Origin: Pyrrhosoma nymphula
Lineage: Eukaryota; Arthropoda; Insecta; Odonata; Coenagrionidae
Assembly: GCA_963573305.1 (NCBI GenBank)
Contig: OY754330.1
Location: 20,432,596 to 20,496,595, forward strand
Direction: 5' to 3'
DNA length: 64,000 nucleotides
This document shows, piece after piece, positions 32,082 to 44,410 of this stretch (position 1 is the stretch's first letter; every line of letters begins with the position of its first letter). Both the position numbers and the translations under genes were made by a program. The notes below the pieces were generated by a model. The model searched no databases and had not been told where the DNA came from. It saw nothing but the letters and a program-made list of their open reading frames with translations.

Positions 32082-35000
32082 CTGCAGGTCAGAAAAATGA
32101 AGCAATTTATTACACAAAATAAACCATGGAATATTCCATCAATTAAAAGATGGAACGAAACAAATTTTGAGCAGGTAGACAAGATATCCATAAAAGACAT
32201 CACAAATATGGAAGTGTCTCAGGAAGCAGTAGTTCAAGTCACAGGGCTATAAATGATACATATCATCAAAATATGGTATGAATTAGGAGTTTTCAGGAAT
32301 ATGAATTTACATACATCTTTAGTCTAATCTGAAGAGATATTAATTATTTTGAAAACATAGCAATCCATACAAAGTGGCAATATATGTATGAAAAATAAGC
32401 ATAATTTTCCATAGACACATCTACAAAATTAGGTTAATGTACCGGAGTCACTATTACACTTTAGCTTCAGCTAACACGCACTCAGGCTTTGTTCACAATT
32501 CTCCAAGGAAATCCGAGATCTTCACTATCAATGCGGGATTCGTTTACACTCCGTGCTCACCCACGTGAGATGAGCATTTTCGCCAGGATTTCCTCAAACC
32601 CTACATACTCAGTATTTCCTTCCTCTTGTCTGATGTCACGAACACCTTGATTGCTACAATATATTGATTGGGTTCACCTCAACTTTTATGTTACTTTTTC
32701 ATTTCTCCCTTACCTACATTTCCTATTCTATGCATTTTGTTCAATAGATCCCAAATCAGTGCTTCATATACCACTTGCTTGCAAGTTTTTTTTCCTTATA
32801 GATAGATAGATATTGGTATTTATTCCACCATTTATACATTAAAAAAATACAAGTTTACAATTAATTAGTGGAACAACAGACACCCCTGAGGTAAAAGAAA
32901 ACCTGTGTTGGGGTTGTCACCATTTAAATTTACCAAAAATAACTGGCTGTTTATTACCAAAGAGTCGTCGCCAGACGTTTACATTTAGCTAAAAAATCCC
33001 AGCAGACTACACTGAGAGCGCTAGTTATATACGACCGGCAGAGAGGAAAGTGTTAATTACACATGAATAATTCAATCATAAATGATATGACAGGTAATAT
33101 ATGATTTGGAACTTGAAATTGCATGTTTAAAAAAAGTTATTCTACATGGAAATATAAAGAACTAATTTAAATAACGTTTAAAAATTTTTCTAACTGTGCA
33201 AGATATCATCTTACAAAAATTCCCATGTGAAACAGCACACTGACAGCTCATCGCATCAATCTCATGTGAAATTGAAAGAAGCCGTGAATTCTCAGAACAA
33301 AGCTAGCTATCATTTGCATCCAACCATGATATTTTTGCTTAGTACTTGTGCGAGCTAGTTGTTACACACAACATTCCCACACACAATACAAAACATCCCT
33401 AGATCAGATTATTGGTGGAAAAATGTCGAAAGTTTTCCAAGGAAAATTTACCTACCAAAATTCCATGAAAAGGAAAATTTTTTTTAAATTTCCATGCATT
33501 CATCTTTGTATTTTAAAAATCTTTAATATATATACTTTGAGGAATGAATTATTAAAAGTTAATATATGCTACGATTTAAGAAGACAATGCAGCTGTAGTA
33601 ACTAACACCAGATAAAAATAGATTACTAAAAATTTGGTGTGGTCGACTACGTGAAAGACCATTAATAAAAGGCAGAAATATAGCTTTCCATCCGTATTTC
33701 ACTATCCAAATCATATCAGATGGATAAAAATGAATGAGAGCTTTGGAGTGATGATTTGCTTCCATAGGACCAGACATGCATTGCAGCTTGCTTTGGGTTT
33801 TCGGTCGATAAAATTAAATATCTTGAATCCTCACACCTAAGCCTAAGTAATTCAGTGTCAACAATTATGAATGTGAAGAAGAAACTTGCAGATGCGAAGG
33901 GTGCCCACACCACTAGTGTCCATAAGAAATAACTTTATACATTGAGTAAATATGACAGCTTTAAGTTAATGATTGAAGGATCTCAAATTCTTGACGTACA
34001 CTGTAAAGGAAAGGCATCAGAAATGTTGTATATTCCTCTAGTGTAGTGGCTACTCTAAGGTATGCCCCTGTAACAGCCTGTGAAGTTCAGCCCTCATTTT
34101 CAATGTACATATAAACTTAATGTGAGTGACTTGTCGCACATCCGTCACAGTGAAAAACATAGAGGAAATGAAACTGAATATTAGGAATTCTAATTGAGGA
34201 AATGAAACAAAATGAATGAGAATTTTTAAACCTTATGCCAATACCTTCTAATGCGATTTTGAAATAATATACAATATGTTATCAAAATTTCATATTTTTA
34301 CTTTACTTTTCCCCAGCCAAAATATTTTAAGTGCAGCAGCAGCAGCAGTGATTAGAAGAAAAATATTATGGGATTGAAAAAAGTTTTTTTTGCCTTACCC
34401 AGTAGTCATGAACCTGAGTGTTATTCAAAATGTAGATGGAATAAATCACTGCCTTTACCAATCCATCTTACCGGCTCCGGTCGGTATGATAAAAGAAACA
34501 GGCTGGCCAGATCGATCTGAGAAGTGAGCAGAGTCAACCTGTTTTTCCTAACTGGTCTGAGATCTCAGATCGATCCAAAGAGGTCGGAGCATGGCGCTCT
34601 TCGTTCTTCTTTTGATTGCCAATGGGAAACAAAATATAATCATTTATGGCATGGCTTGTTTTAAGAATGGAAGGGAGAGAAGTGTGCGACTGAAATAGGC
34701 AAGAAATTTCCAAATAATTCAGACTACTGAATTCGATAGTTCAATATCGATATTTTTAGACCGTATTGGTAAACCTGAGTCAGCTCGCTTCTGAACTTAC
34801 AGATCGGTCTGAGTTCAGATCGATCTGAGATCGATTGGTAAACATGGTGCATGTTTTACAGTGACTATTCATCCTGAAAATCCTAATAATAACGAACTAA
34901 TCCATGTAACTACTTCTGAGGTGTTATATTACCTCAAATTTTGCAACATTCTTACAAAAATACCTAGGACTTTTTTTTCAAAATATTTGTGACATTTATC

Positions 35001-38000
35001 ATGAAATTGAGGACTATTTTTCAACTCTCTACTGATTAAGAACTGTTGTTCCCATTGAGGCAGGCTGTTGCCCTCACAGAAATAAATTGCCAGAAGTGGG
35101 CACGGCCATTTGTGGCCATATTGCGAGTGTCCACAAATGGAAATTTGGTGACTACAAATGGCCACGACCACTTAAGAGTCGTGCATAAACTACGTTACCG
35201 TTCTCGGTGATTTTTTTTACACCCACCCCCCTTTGTTGACAACCATAGTATTTTTCCAACCCCCCCCCCCCTCTCCCCAGCATGTAACCTTGTCTCTACA
35301 AATGAAACTTTCAATTCAAAAATGTTTTCTCAATTATTGAGTGAGTTTTTTATTTTTAGGGATAGGTTTATTGATACAAAAATGTTTCACGAGGTCGCTA
35401 TTTAACCCGCGAGAAGGTTAAAATGTAAGCAATTTGATGGTATGAAGACTTGCAACATTGCAGAGGCAATAATGGTTCAGTTTCATTGAGATAAAGTAGA
35501 AACTTGGGGTGTAATAAACACCCCACGTGCCCTTCCTCACGCTAAAATCTGTAGTATTAGATACGAGTAAGAAACGTAAACAGGCGCATTGTAACAGCTT
35601 TGTTACTTTGACTGAACCCCCACCCCCCCTTCCCTCATTACCCGCCGTAGGCTTTTAGGTGACCCCCCCCCCCCCCCCAAGTTGGTAACGTAGTTCATGC
35701 ATGACCACTTGAGTGACCATGGCCATGAATAGCCATTTGTGGCAACTCTAAATGGCAATTCATTCATCGGTTGTTCAATCCAAAGATTGGTTGTCTACTG
35801 CCCTCCATCCCTCCCAATCTAATGTTGGTTCCCATACTCCTTTCCAGTCCTCCTTACGTATTTTATTCTCCACTGTCATACTTGTTATGTTAAGAGTTTA
35901 GTTTATATAAAGGACCTACCACATTATTTGATTATTTTAAAATTTCATATGTAATGACTTCACTGTCTCCTGGGAGTTGTTCTTTGATATACTAAGTTTT
36001 TACTCTAGCTGCCCATGCTATAAACATAGCTTCTTATTAATTCCTTCAATCTATCAATTATACCTAGTCAACAAACTAGTCGAGTACTAGTGGCGCCATC
36101 CGACGTTGCTGAACGGTATTTCTTCAAACGTGGAGAACAGACTACAACGATTTTAACACATTCATTCTTCTGCCTATGTATAATTCATTTTCAGTGATCT
36201 GATGTAACGAAGTAAAAGTAATCGAATTACTTGTAATGATAACATTTTTGGTAATTTTTACTTGTAATCGATACATTTTTCAAAAAGTAACTTTTACTGG
36301 TCATCTACTTCAAAGCACGTTTGAGTAATCGTTACATTTGAGTAATCATAAGTGAAAATTTGAGTAACTCGTGCATTGAACGCATTGAGAAGTAGTTTTA
36401 GCTACATTGTGCATCCTGAGCTGAGTTCCAGTTCTCTCTTTCACGGAGAGGTGACTCCCTTTCTAGGAGTGGAGTTGCTTCCGAGAACTTGAGAAGGGTC
36501 AGACGATATGTGAAAATGGGTAAACTGAAAATGGTACGATTTAGCCAAGAGGCGTGGGTTTACATATATAGCCAATATAAGTTTCTACGTCTCCGGCTTT
36601 TACATGAATCTTTTCTCATATCATTGGCGGACGTAGTGAAGAGAAGAAGTCTCGCTGGTAAACCGTACAAAGAGAAGAATCTAATCAAGAGAGCTATGGA
36701 AACCGTTGTGGAAGAAAGGCCTTTCCCCTTCCCATCCCTGCAGAATTATTTCAAGACATTTTGGTAGAACATAAGTATTTAGGCAACATGATTACTTAAA
36801 TTAAAGATAAGTAAAAATGTTGGATTGCATGTAATAGCAGTCACTGTATGAGAAAATATGAGAATGGGTAATATGTACTTAACTAAAGTAATTGTAATCC
36901 TACTGATTACTTTTTCAAAGAATAATTGGTAATTGTAATTAGTTACAAATTTTCCAGTGTACATATTTGTAATTGAGCCCGATTACATTTCTTCAGTACT
37001 TTTCCCATCACTGTTCATTTCTTATTTTATCTATCTGATCTTTAGCATCCTCGAACAACACCAGGTTTCGAATACCTCTTGTCTACTTTTCAAATTATTC
37101 AGGTTTCGGATACATAACGTGTGTCACACTCCACGCAAATGTTTTCATATGCTGTTCCCTCATAAGTAGTCCTATCTTCTTTGAACACTGTAGTTGCCTC
37201 TTCAATGAGAACAGTTTCTTAGCTTGAGCTATTCTACAGTCGACATCCGTCGTACTTCTTCCATCCCATTTGATGATACTTCCGACGTGGGTGAAGGAAT
37301 CAACTTTCTCTTATTTCTCTCCTCTTAAGAGTAAGTTTGTTCAGTGCAACTAAATTCCACAAAGTATCGCCTGCCTCCATTGACATTATTCTTAAGAGTA
37401 AGCTTTTCTTCTTTAAGGTTCTCTCTTCTGCATACTAGGATTTTGGTCTTCTTATTTTCATGCTTCATTTTTGAAGAACTTAATGGTCCATAGTGTTCAG
37501 TCATCATCTTTGAAGATCATTATGATTTCCTGCTACAACTGCAATGTCATCTGCTAAGCAGAGCATGTTTACTTCTTCTCCGTTTACCTAATTCCATTCT
37601 AAATGGCCATTTAGACCTAGATTATGATATTAATTTTCAATAATTACGTTGTTTTTACTTCCTCCAAATATTTTTAAAATTCCAGGTAATTTCATTTGAC
37701 TCTCCTCACTTTCTCGGGTAAGAGGAATCTATAAAGCTATGCCACCATATTGTGCGGTCATCAAATACTAGATTTCTAGGGCTTTCCGTAGGTGAAGACC
37801 TGAGCTGGTACACTCATACAAAGAGAATCGCAAGTAACCTAACAATAGGGATCTTCATGATTAAAAGACTGGCTCCCATTATTTCTTTAAGATCTTGATG
37901 TTGCTATTCCATGCAAGAATTCAATCCTTCCTGACTTACGGAATAATATTCTGGGGCCATGACAGCTTTAGTAAAACTGTTTTCTCCCTTCAAAAGCTAC

Positions 38001-39329
38001 CATATCGCACCCCCAGTCGCTCCCTTTTTCAGAAGTACAACATCTTTACCCTACCTTCACTATATATCCTAAATTGTGCTATTTTCGTTAAACAAAATCC
38101 ACATCTCTTTCCTGACAATCGTAGTTTTCACTCATAACATACAGTATACATGATATCCATATTTGTAGCCATCATCTCTCACTGTCTCTAAAAGGACCTC
38201 ACCATGCAGCATCTATAATTTTTAATAATTTACCTTTAAACTTAAAGACAATATGCTCAATGCCGAAGTTTAAATTAGAACTTAAAAAGTACCTCATAAG
38301 CAAGAATTTTACAGTGTCTATGATTTCTTTAACAATCAATCCACCTGCTGTGAGGAGGCCTAGGTGATTAAATTTCCTTCTCACCTCAATTTGTTTATAT
38401 TGTGTCCTTTGTTTTTTTATTATATTTGTACTTGATTGCGGTCTGTATATTCAAATTGACGAATACTATGTTACTGAATGTAACCAAGAGTAATAAAAAT
38501 ATAATCTTTATCTATTTATCTTATCACCATAGTCTCACCTAAGCACTGACTTGCGAAATCAGAGCAGAAATACCTGAAAGCAGGACATAACCAATATACT
38601 ATTCACCCAACACTGACGGGATTTCATTTATAGCTTTGAAAAATGTGCCTATTCACCACAAACTACCTCCCAGACTATTTTGCTGAATAAGTACTGAATA
38701 TCTATTTTAGACGAACGGAATATGGAATAGGATGACATTTTTGGTATCAAGTACACAACACTGATCGGTGCAGTACCTAATGGTCCCACATTTCCAATTG
38801 CTAGAATATGCGACAGACAATTAAAATGTGCGACATCAAAGCCTCCAAGAGAATTACAAAAAAATATACTGAAAAATGTTTTACCCCTGCTGGGATAGAG
38901 ACTAGTGACAGTTTTTCGTAGAAAAATAATTGATACATCTACCATAGTAGCACTAAGAAAATAAACCTCTGAACCGCTGACATAAATATTCCAAATAATA
39001 CGTCGTAGGTAAAAAAAATTAGAATATACCTAGATGAGACTTTCAAACTTGTCGTCGGATCCAATTCTTCTTCTTTGCCGACTTTAACCTCTTTGTTGTC
39101 ATCTTTAGGCGATTTGTGCTGCGTTATTCTCATTCCTCCTGCCTTCACTGGAATTTGAACATAAACAGAATACAAAAATTAAGAAAAGCCTGTCACGCGT
39201 AGTGAGGCACGGCGTGCTACCGCCCTTCTTGAAAGATTCATTCACCAAACCATATCTTTCATATCATAGAGAAATTTCACCTGCAGGGGGATGCCCAGCT
39301 TTTAATTGAGTCTCTTCGGGGGATGACAT
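31925..39329 (-). CDS. DAP1: Death-associated protein 1 (autophagy suppressor), complete, three coding exons
   Basis: Exons 39329-39281, 39147-39030 and 32081-31925 join in frame to a 107-aa protein (human DAP1: 102 aa). The N-terminus reads MSSPEETQLKAGHPPAVKAG, nearly the human start. GMRITQHKSPKDD and an acidic/basic linker follow. The C-terminal half is SPPKTTTVSGAPVRGNVDFP, then a His/Pro-rich end …GNIHQPRK, as in the family. DAP1 is a small, disordered, proline-rich cytosolic protein that restrains autophagy and is a direct TOR substrate. Ser3-Pro and the Ser-Pro-Pro-Lys serine (Ser56, human Ser51), the two known TOR sites, are both kept. The codon for Ser56 is split by intron 2. Intron 1 is 133 bp, intron 2 is 6.95 kb and full of MITE and LINE pieces. 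GT..AG at every junction; phases 1 and 2 agree. Confidence 0.95.
32798..33010 (-). mobile_element. LINE 3' UTR fragment with ATCT-repeat tail
   Basis: On the minus strand the sequence ends GGAATAAATACCAATATCTA followed by ATCTATCT units and an A/T tract, a common LINE tail type. No coding part is preserved. Confidence 0.45.
33010..34450. other. No gene seen (DAP1 intron 2)
   Basis: AT-rich intronic DNA. A (CAG)n-like run of five units occurs at about 34334-34349. No recognisable coding. Confidence 0.4.
34454..34842. mobile_element. MITE with TTTACCAATC ends
   Basis: TTTACCAATCCATCT at the left and an inverted TTTACCAATCGATCT at the right. Sub-terminal repeats of AGATCGATCTGAG occur near both ends. 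No ORF, no clear TSD. Confidence 0.5.
35178..35705. mobile_element. MITE with 22-bp inverted ends and 8-bp TSD-like flanks
   Basis: Left GTCGTGCATAAACTACGTTA… and right (inverted) GTCATGCATGAACTACGTTA…, 20 of 22 matching. Flanks CACTTAAG and CACTTGAG (7 of 8). Long C-runs inside. Probably hAT-related. Confidence 0.7.
36192..37013. mobile_element. hAT-type element (CAGTGAT ends) with a small unrecognised ORF
   Basis: Ends CAGTGATCTG… and …CCCATCACTG. Flanks TTCATTTT (36184-36191) and TTCATTTC (37014-37021), 7 of 8. Sub-terminal GTAATnnnATTAC-type repeats at both ends. It contains an open frame at 36489-36767 (92 codons, Arg/Lys-rich, ends 'LQNYFKTFW') with no domain I can name. It sits at the edge of a LINE fragment. 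Confidence 0.75.
37022..37640 (-). mobile_element. LINE RT fragment (YxDD half and C-terminal region)
   Basis: Minus strand: 'MLCLADDIAVVAGNHNDLQ', the FADD-type catalytic block, then 'ENKKTKILVCRRENLKEEKL' (thumb), and after frameshifts 'RIAQAKKLFSLKRQLQCSKK' and 'HMKTFAWSVTHVMYPKPE'. This is the RT-to-C-terminal order of arthropod LINEs. Degenerate. Confidence 0.75.
37740..38522 (+). mobile_element. LINE 3' fragment, second family
   Basis: Frame-broken plus-strand similarity: 'TRFLGLSVGEDLSWYTHTKR', 'FLTYGIIFWGHDS', 'FTLPSLYILNCAIFVKQNPH', then 'IIFNNLPLNLKTI' and 'FKLELKKYLISKNFTVSMISL', the C-terminus of a CR1/Jockey-type LINE. It ends with an ATAATCTTTATCTATTTATC tail. It is opposite in strand to the adjacent LINE fragment. 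Confidence 0.7.
38525..39029. other. No further gene seen (DAP1 intron 2 near exon 2)
   Basis: AT-rich, with no recognisable coding; the 98-codon minus frame at 38649-38945 has no known similarity. Confidence 0.35.
39030..39147 (-). CDS. DAP1: DAP1 coding exon 2
   Basis: Acceptor TTCCAG ends at 39148. Residues 17-55 and two bases of Ser56 (VKAGGMRITQHKSP…TSLKVSS). Donor GTATAT at 39029. Confidence 0.93.
39281..39329 (-). CDS. DAP1: DAP1 coding exon 1
   Basis: 49 nt: ATG at 39329-39327, residues 1-16 plus the first base of Val17, donor GTGAAA at 39280. Identified by the KAGHPPA match, which joins in frame with VKAGGM in exon 2. Confidence 0.93.
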
Positions 39330-40570
39330 AGCTGTTACTCAGATTTAATGCTGAACGGTAGGCAACTAACGCACGCAGACAAACCAGTAATTCCTATTTA
39401 CCACGTATACCACTTGTACGTTAGCTTATCAACGTAATCCCATCTGTTGGTTTGAGTCGACACTTCAATAAAATAAAAAAAGCATCATCCTACGATTTTC
39501 ACGGAAGTAAACGCGTTATGTGTAAGATGGCAGCACTGCTAAGCAGCGAGGTAGAAAGCCGGGAAATTTGAATTTCATAATTAACTGGCATATATATACC
39601 GACCGCACCATTCACTTTCGGGATGAACACAGTCAAAGAGTTCCATCGTAGGTTCGACTTGAAGATGCACGTTGGAATACGGGCGAAACTTTTGTCACCA
39701 AAAACAACTTACGCAGAGGACAACTCGATATGCAGGAACACAGTCAAAGAGCTTAGGCCTTCAAAGTTGGGTCTACTTCAATAATTTCCCCATAATACCC
39801 TATCCTTGAATACCTCGATTTTGCTTCTATTAAACTCATGCATTGCTTCATACATGATCTTCTAATCTTAAGACTCCACTTATTCCTGTTCTTAACAAGT
39901 TGAGGGTGGATAACTCGCACATGTGTGAGCCAACTGTGTGCATTTCAGGGGCAGAGGGCTCTCGGTGTGAAGCAATCGTAACTTATCTGCTTGCATAACT
40001 TCCTAATCCTGGTAACAAGTTTTCAAGATGACTCCCGCACTCAATATCTTAATATAATGAGTCTATTCCAGCACATTCACCCATCATATGGTTTACCCTT
40101 CCTCTCATGCCATTCACTCTTCTTTCATGAATCTGCGGTTCATTGTTCAACTCATCCATTACCTCAAAATGGCCAACAATTGGCACAATCCTTTCATTTA
40201 TGTACATCACTGTAATATCAATCTATCTCCATTTAACGCAAACACTTCTGAAGTACCCCATTCCCACACTGTTTAGCCTACACTTATGCTTATCCTGGCA
40301 TTCTCAGAATTCACAGCCATACTATAAAGTGGAGAGGAAGACTGCACTTTTTGCTTCCTTAGACTAACATTCATTTCTTGAATGCTCCACATGCTCTAGC
40401 AATGGCATTATTTCTTGTAGTAAAGGAGATACCTCCACATTTCTCCTTCCATCTTTTGCAAAAATTCAGACATTATGTAACTCAAATTCGCCCACTTGTT
40501 CAATTATTTCATCATTTTTATCATAAAGCCATTCTCCCTGTCAGAAAAACTGTAGTTGTTTTAAACAGAG
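39330..40570. other. DAP1 upstream region, no other gene seen
   Basis: 39330-39760 presumably holds the DAP1 5' UTR and promoter. 39900-40560 has weak repeat character but no readable domain. Confidence 0.3.
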
Positions 40571-40583
40571 GTAGTACACTTTG

Positions 40584-40868
40584 GGGCTTTCCATAAATGA
40601 TGTCACACAATTTTAGACCAAACTAGACCCCCTCCCCCCGTCACAGTTGGTCACAAAAAGTGTCCCCCCCTTTAATGATGTCACAAAAATGAAAAAAAAA
40701 ACTTCTACCCCCCTCCACAGTCTGAGTAAAAATAAGGCATAATATATACGGTGGAAGTGTGGATGTCACATGAAGCATAGCGCCCCCCCCCCCCCCTCCA
40801 TCACACATTGTCACAAGGTGGTGACCCCCCCCCCCCCCAATCGTGTGGACGTCATTTATGGACAGCCC
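40584..40868. mobile_element. MITE with GGGCTTTCCATAAATGA ends, 5-bp TSD
   Basis: Left GGGCTTTCCATAAATGATGT and right (inverted) GGGCTGTCCATAAATGACGT. Flanks CTTTG at 40579-40583 and 40869-40873. Interior has several long C-runs. The GGGCTNTCCATAAA end type recurs in many animal MITEs. Confidence 0.8.
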
Positions 40869-41389
40869 CTTTGGTGTTTTATGTACTTACCCTCTCTTGA
40901 TTGCCTTTGCTGCTCGACAGAAGTTATCCAGGAGCCCCTATGATCCCAGTGAGCTATAAGACAGCAACCCAGCATAATCCGCAAACATTAGAACTCACAC
41001 TTTTACATCTCCAACCATTAAACTGACATTAGCACTAAATACATCTCTCACCCATTTATTCTTAAAATATTGTACAGTCATCATATATATGGTGACTCTT
41101 GGCATCCTATCCATGCCCTTTATTATGTATTTCAAATCAATCACCTCATGCAATCCTGCTGCACTTGCCTCACTATTTTCATTATTCACCTTCATAACCT
41201 TCAATAACTGTTCCTACTAATAACTGGAGGAGTTGGGAATAATTGCTTGTTGCATAGGTCTGCGGAGTGTCTGATAATCTCAATTCACTTGAGAGCATCC
41301 ACTTTTAAGCTTTAGGGTAGGACAAGCAAAATTTTGGGGGAAAGGTTCTAACAAAGGTGTTTTACTTAAAGTAGATAAGATTAGATCAT

Positions 41390-41458
41390 TTGTAGGGGGG
41401 GCCTTCGACAGGAGCCCGGGCACTTAGAACTTCTTGGTCCATTGTGCCAACCCCATCC
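41390..41458 (-). mobile_element. 5S-derived SINE copy 2, distal piece (split)
   Basis: CCTTCGACAGGAGCCCGGGC and GGTCCATTGTGCCAACCCCA align with the tail of the SINE at 24060-24115. The remainder resumes at 42930 beyond an inserted element. Confidence 0.65.
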
Positions 41459-42929
41459 CAGCTGGCACAGAGTATGCTCCTTACTCTTTTCTTACTAGAT
41501 ACTTACGTATAAAACAGGTAAGTAGCTTACCATGAGGTAAGGCACTTCCGTAAGAAATTGCTCATACCCAGGTAAGACAGGGGTAAGGAATGCCGTCAAA
41601 TAGCCTCATAATGGGTAAGTTAAAAATGTACAGTAGCGCAGTGCGTGGCAGAATGCTGTACTACCACCTAAAGCAGCATATATGATTTCCTCTTCTTATA
41701 ATTTATACGTGATCAATAAATACATTAATTATATGATTACCTACCGTGAGATATATTAGGCAGCTTTAAATAATTTCCACTATTTCTCGATTACCTACCG
41801 TGAGATATATTAGGCAGCTTTAAATTATTTCCTCTATTTCTCCAGGCACACATGGCGGTACTCAAATAAAGGAATAAATTCTTGCTCTTGACATATATGT
41901 GATATCAAGTCGAGAAAAATGAAAAAATAACTTTTGAGGAGGTAAAATTTACTGAATGAAGCATGATGAAACAACCTACATTGAAAAAGTAGAAAAAAAA
42001 TCATCACTCTTTCACTTGGACGTAAATTGAAACACAATTTGAAACTCTCAAATAACACAATAATAACTGCCAACGACAAATCCTACTACCTATTGCTAAT
42101 TAATCATTACCTGTCTTAAATGTTGATGGATTAATTATTTCAACAAATTCACATTGGACAACACAATGTACAATGAAAGAAAAAGATGACACTTGGGGTG
42201 ACAAAATTCACTGAATGAGGAATAATAAAACACTACACTATATATCCTTTCACTGGGGCGTAAAAAACCACACTTACAAGACAGGAGCAATCCACATAGT
42301 CACCAAACTTCACTTCAATTCACATAGATTCCACATCTTAATTTAGTCAATAATAGAAACAACGAACTTAAAGTCTTCTCCAATACATACAACATATTTT
42401 TAACATTTTAAATAGAATTCCTGTCATAACACGTTATTTAAAGAGATAAATCCTAGCTAATGTATGTAAAGATATCACCACTTAGACGCATACAATCCAG
42501 CTCAGCACAAAAAAAAATTGTAATCACTGGCATGTTACAATGAACAATTTAAAGTCAAAACACACGATATATCTTCGTTTACATATTATCACAAAAAATA
42601 ACTCTGTTATTTCAAGGACTTTGAAACTTGTAGTGATGCCAAATTTATTTAAACTTCAAATTAAATGTTCCACTGGGATAATTTGCTTTAAATTGTCACA
42701 GATAAACACCAAATTATCGTTCTCGTGGTTTCCGTTTCGTTTCCTCCGAAAAAGGGAACGGTCTGGAACCATCAGTCCGTTCCTCAATTATCCTTAAGTA
42801 CCTGTTTCGCCCGCTGGAAGTCATGCGATACGTGTGTAAGAAATAAGTAAGCGACTTACATTGTAAGCTACTTATACCTATTTCTTCTTGCAAACTTACC
42901 TCCATGGCTTAGGTACATTGTGCCAGCTG
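41459..42929. mobile_element. DNA transposon-like insertion with CAGCTGGCACA ends
   Basis: Starts CAGCTGGCACAGAG and ends ATTGTGCCAGCTG, an 11-bp perfect inverted repeat. It is inserted in a 5S-derived SINE, whose halves flank it. No transposase ORF. Contains a 54-bp tandem duplication. Related ends are on the 44674-45785 element. Confidence 0.6.
41735..41842. repeat. 54-bp tandem duplication
   Basis: GATTACCTACCGTGAGATAT… begins at 41735 and again at 41789, with only a couple of differences. Lies within the CAGCTGGCACA element. Confidence 0.9.
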
Positions 42930-43075
42930 CCTGCCTGTCTACCACATGCAGACAGGGGACAAGAGTGCCACGGTGAAGGTATGTATGGTCACCCATCCAA
43001 CCACCGTCCAGACCTTGCTTAACTTCAGTAATCTTACGGGAACCAGTGTGTCAATGTGGCTGGGCCCTTGTCCCT
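42930..43075 (-). mobile_element. 5S-rRNA-derived SINE copy 2, head
   Basis: Plus-strand words ATGGTCACCCATCCAACCAC, TTGCTTAACTTCAGTAATCT and CGGGAACCAGTGTGTCAATG are the reverse complement of a 5S rRNA internal promoter region. The CCTGCCTGTCTACCACATGC stretch matches the body of the 24-kb copy. One 5S segment only, unlike that copy. Confidence 0.75.
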
Positions 43076-43474
43076 TTGCTAAGAGTAAGAACAAAGATTT
43101 TCACAAGGAACTGAACACTATTTAACTCATAGAATTCCTCTAAGGCAATGAAAAGGCACTTATTGAAGGTATATGTATAATAAAACAATGAAATATAAAA
43201 CGACTTGTAATGTCATCCAGCAACCTCTCTCCCATCTGCCATTCATATTTCAAGTGGGCCTAATTACCATTGGTCCATGACCATTTATCACATAAACTTG
43301 GTTTACTTTTTCTCATAGATGATGTAAAATTATGTTTTTATTGTCCAGTGACTACATATTTGTAAATTGCTATTTAATTCCAAAGATTGTATGTAACCGA
43401 TTATGACAAAAGTGATACATATTCATTTGTAAAAATATACGATACTTGATCTTAATTGTTTTTCTATTGGATAA

Positions 43475-44040
43475 AGTGGTAGAAAATTTAATGTGAGGAT
43501 TACCAAACATATCAGATCACTGCTTCATGTTGACAACAAAGAAATGATTGCCAAGCATTTAATTGAGAACAACCATACCTCTGATTTCAAAATTAATGTA
43601 CTACATACTAGTGGCAAAGATGAAAAATTAGATTTAATAGAAAATTTTGAAAGAGGAGCATTTTATAAATTGAATGGAGAAAAATTGGTTAATAAGGTAT
43701 ATCCTGTGAACCACTCACCTTTTCTTTCTGTGCCAGTTCCTCCCCCATCTTGATCACTTCTCCATGACCCTGACCTAGGTCCCTCTCATACTTTGTGTTC
43801 CCCTGTAGTACCTTCCTTCTTTACTTCACCACCAACCCCTCCATCTGTTCATATTGCATAAATAAGGGCTTGAGTGCTCCTTGGTTAAGTATGGCCTCTT
43901 GAAAATCACGTGTAAACGTAGAAACCAGTTGAGGTAAAAAATAATGGCGTGGAAAATTACAAACTCAATACTTAAGTATATACAATTCTATTACCATGGA
44001 AAATTTCCACAAAGTTAGCTCGTCGATGATTAATTTTATT
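43475..44040 (+). mobile_element. Penelope-like element 3' fragment
   Basis: Frame from about 43475 to 43753: 'GRKFNVRITKHIRSLL', 'IAKHLIENNHTSDF', 'LDLIENFERGAFYKLNGEKL' and 'YPVNHSPFL', the C-terminal part of a PLE GIY-YIG domain. Downstream CCATGGAAAATTTCCACAAAG (about 43996) resembles CATGGAGAAATTTCACAAAG near 52481, suggesting a shared PLE terminal sequence. Confidence 0.65.
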
Positions 44041-44279
44041 GCACCCTCAGGTGTATCGCTACTACCAAATACCGGTATTTTTTGCCCATCGTTATTGTGC
44101 ACCTGGATGATATTTTAAGTCCAGGCCCCATCCAGGGAGTTACTGCTGTCTAGGGTGTGAGATGTTCCCTCACACATTGATTCCACAGGTTTGCACCTTT
44201 GTCCTGACAAGTGTCTGTTTGGCTATAATTATAACAATTGCGACTTTTTTCAGTGCGAAATTAGGGCTGAGCAGTCCTT

Positions 44280-44410
44280 TCTTACATTTAACTCATGCAT
44301 CACACATTAACACCCATGTCCTGAGTGGAAGAAAACCCACCCAGGCGGGACTCGAACCCGCAAACTTAGGATTGGCAGGCGAGGACTTTATCCCCTCACC
44401 ACCGAGGCCG
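44280..44410 (-). mobile_element. tRNA-Gly-like SINE
   Basis: Minus strand from 44410: GGCCTCGGTGGTGAGGGGAT, CCTCGCCTGCCAATCC (tRNA-Gly GCC-like anticodon arm) and B box GGGTTCGAGTCCCGCC. Acceptor ends do not match, and SINE-like body sequence follows. Not a functional tRNA. Confidence 0.65.

Noticed and set aside
31885..32252. Three plus-strand open frames near 32 kb
   Set aside because: They are shadows of DAP1 exon 3 on the minus strand.
42930..43075. 5S rRNA gene
   Set aside because: Only the internal part resembles 5S, the ends are missing, and the flanks match another dispersed copy: a 5S-derived SINE.
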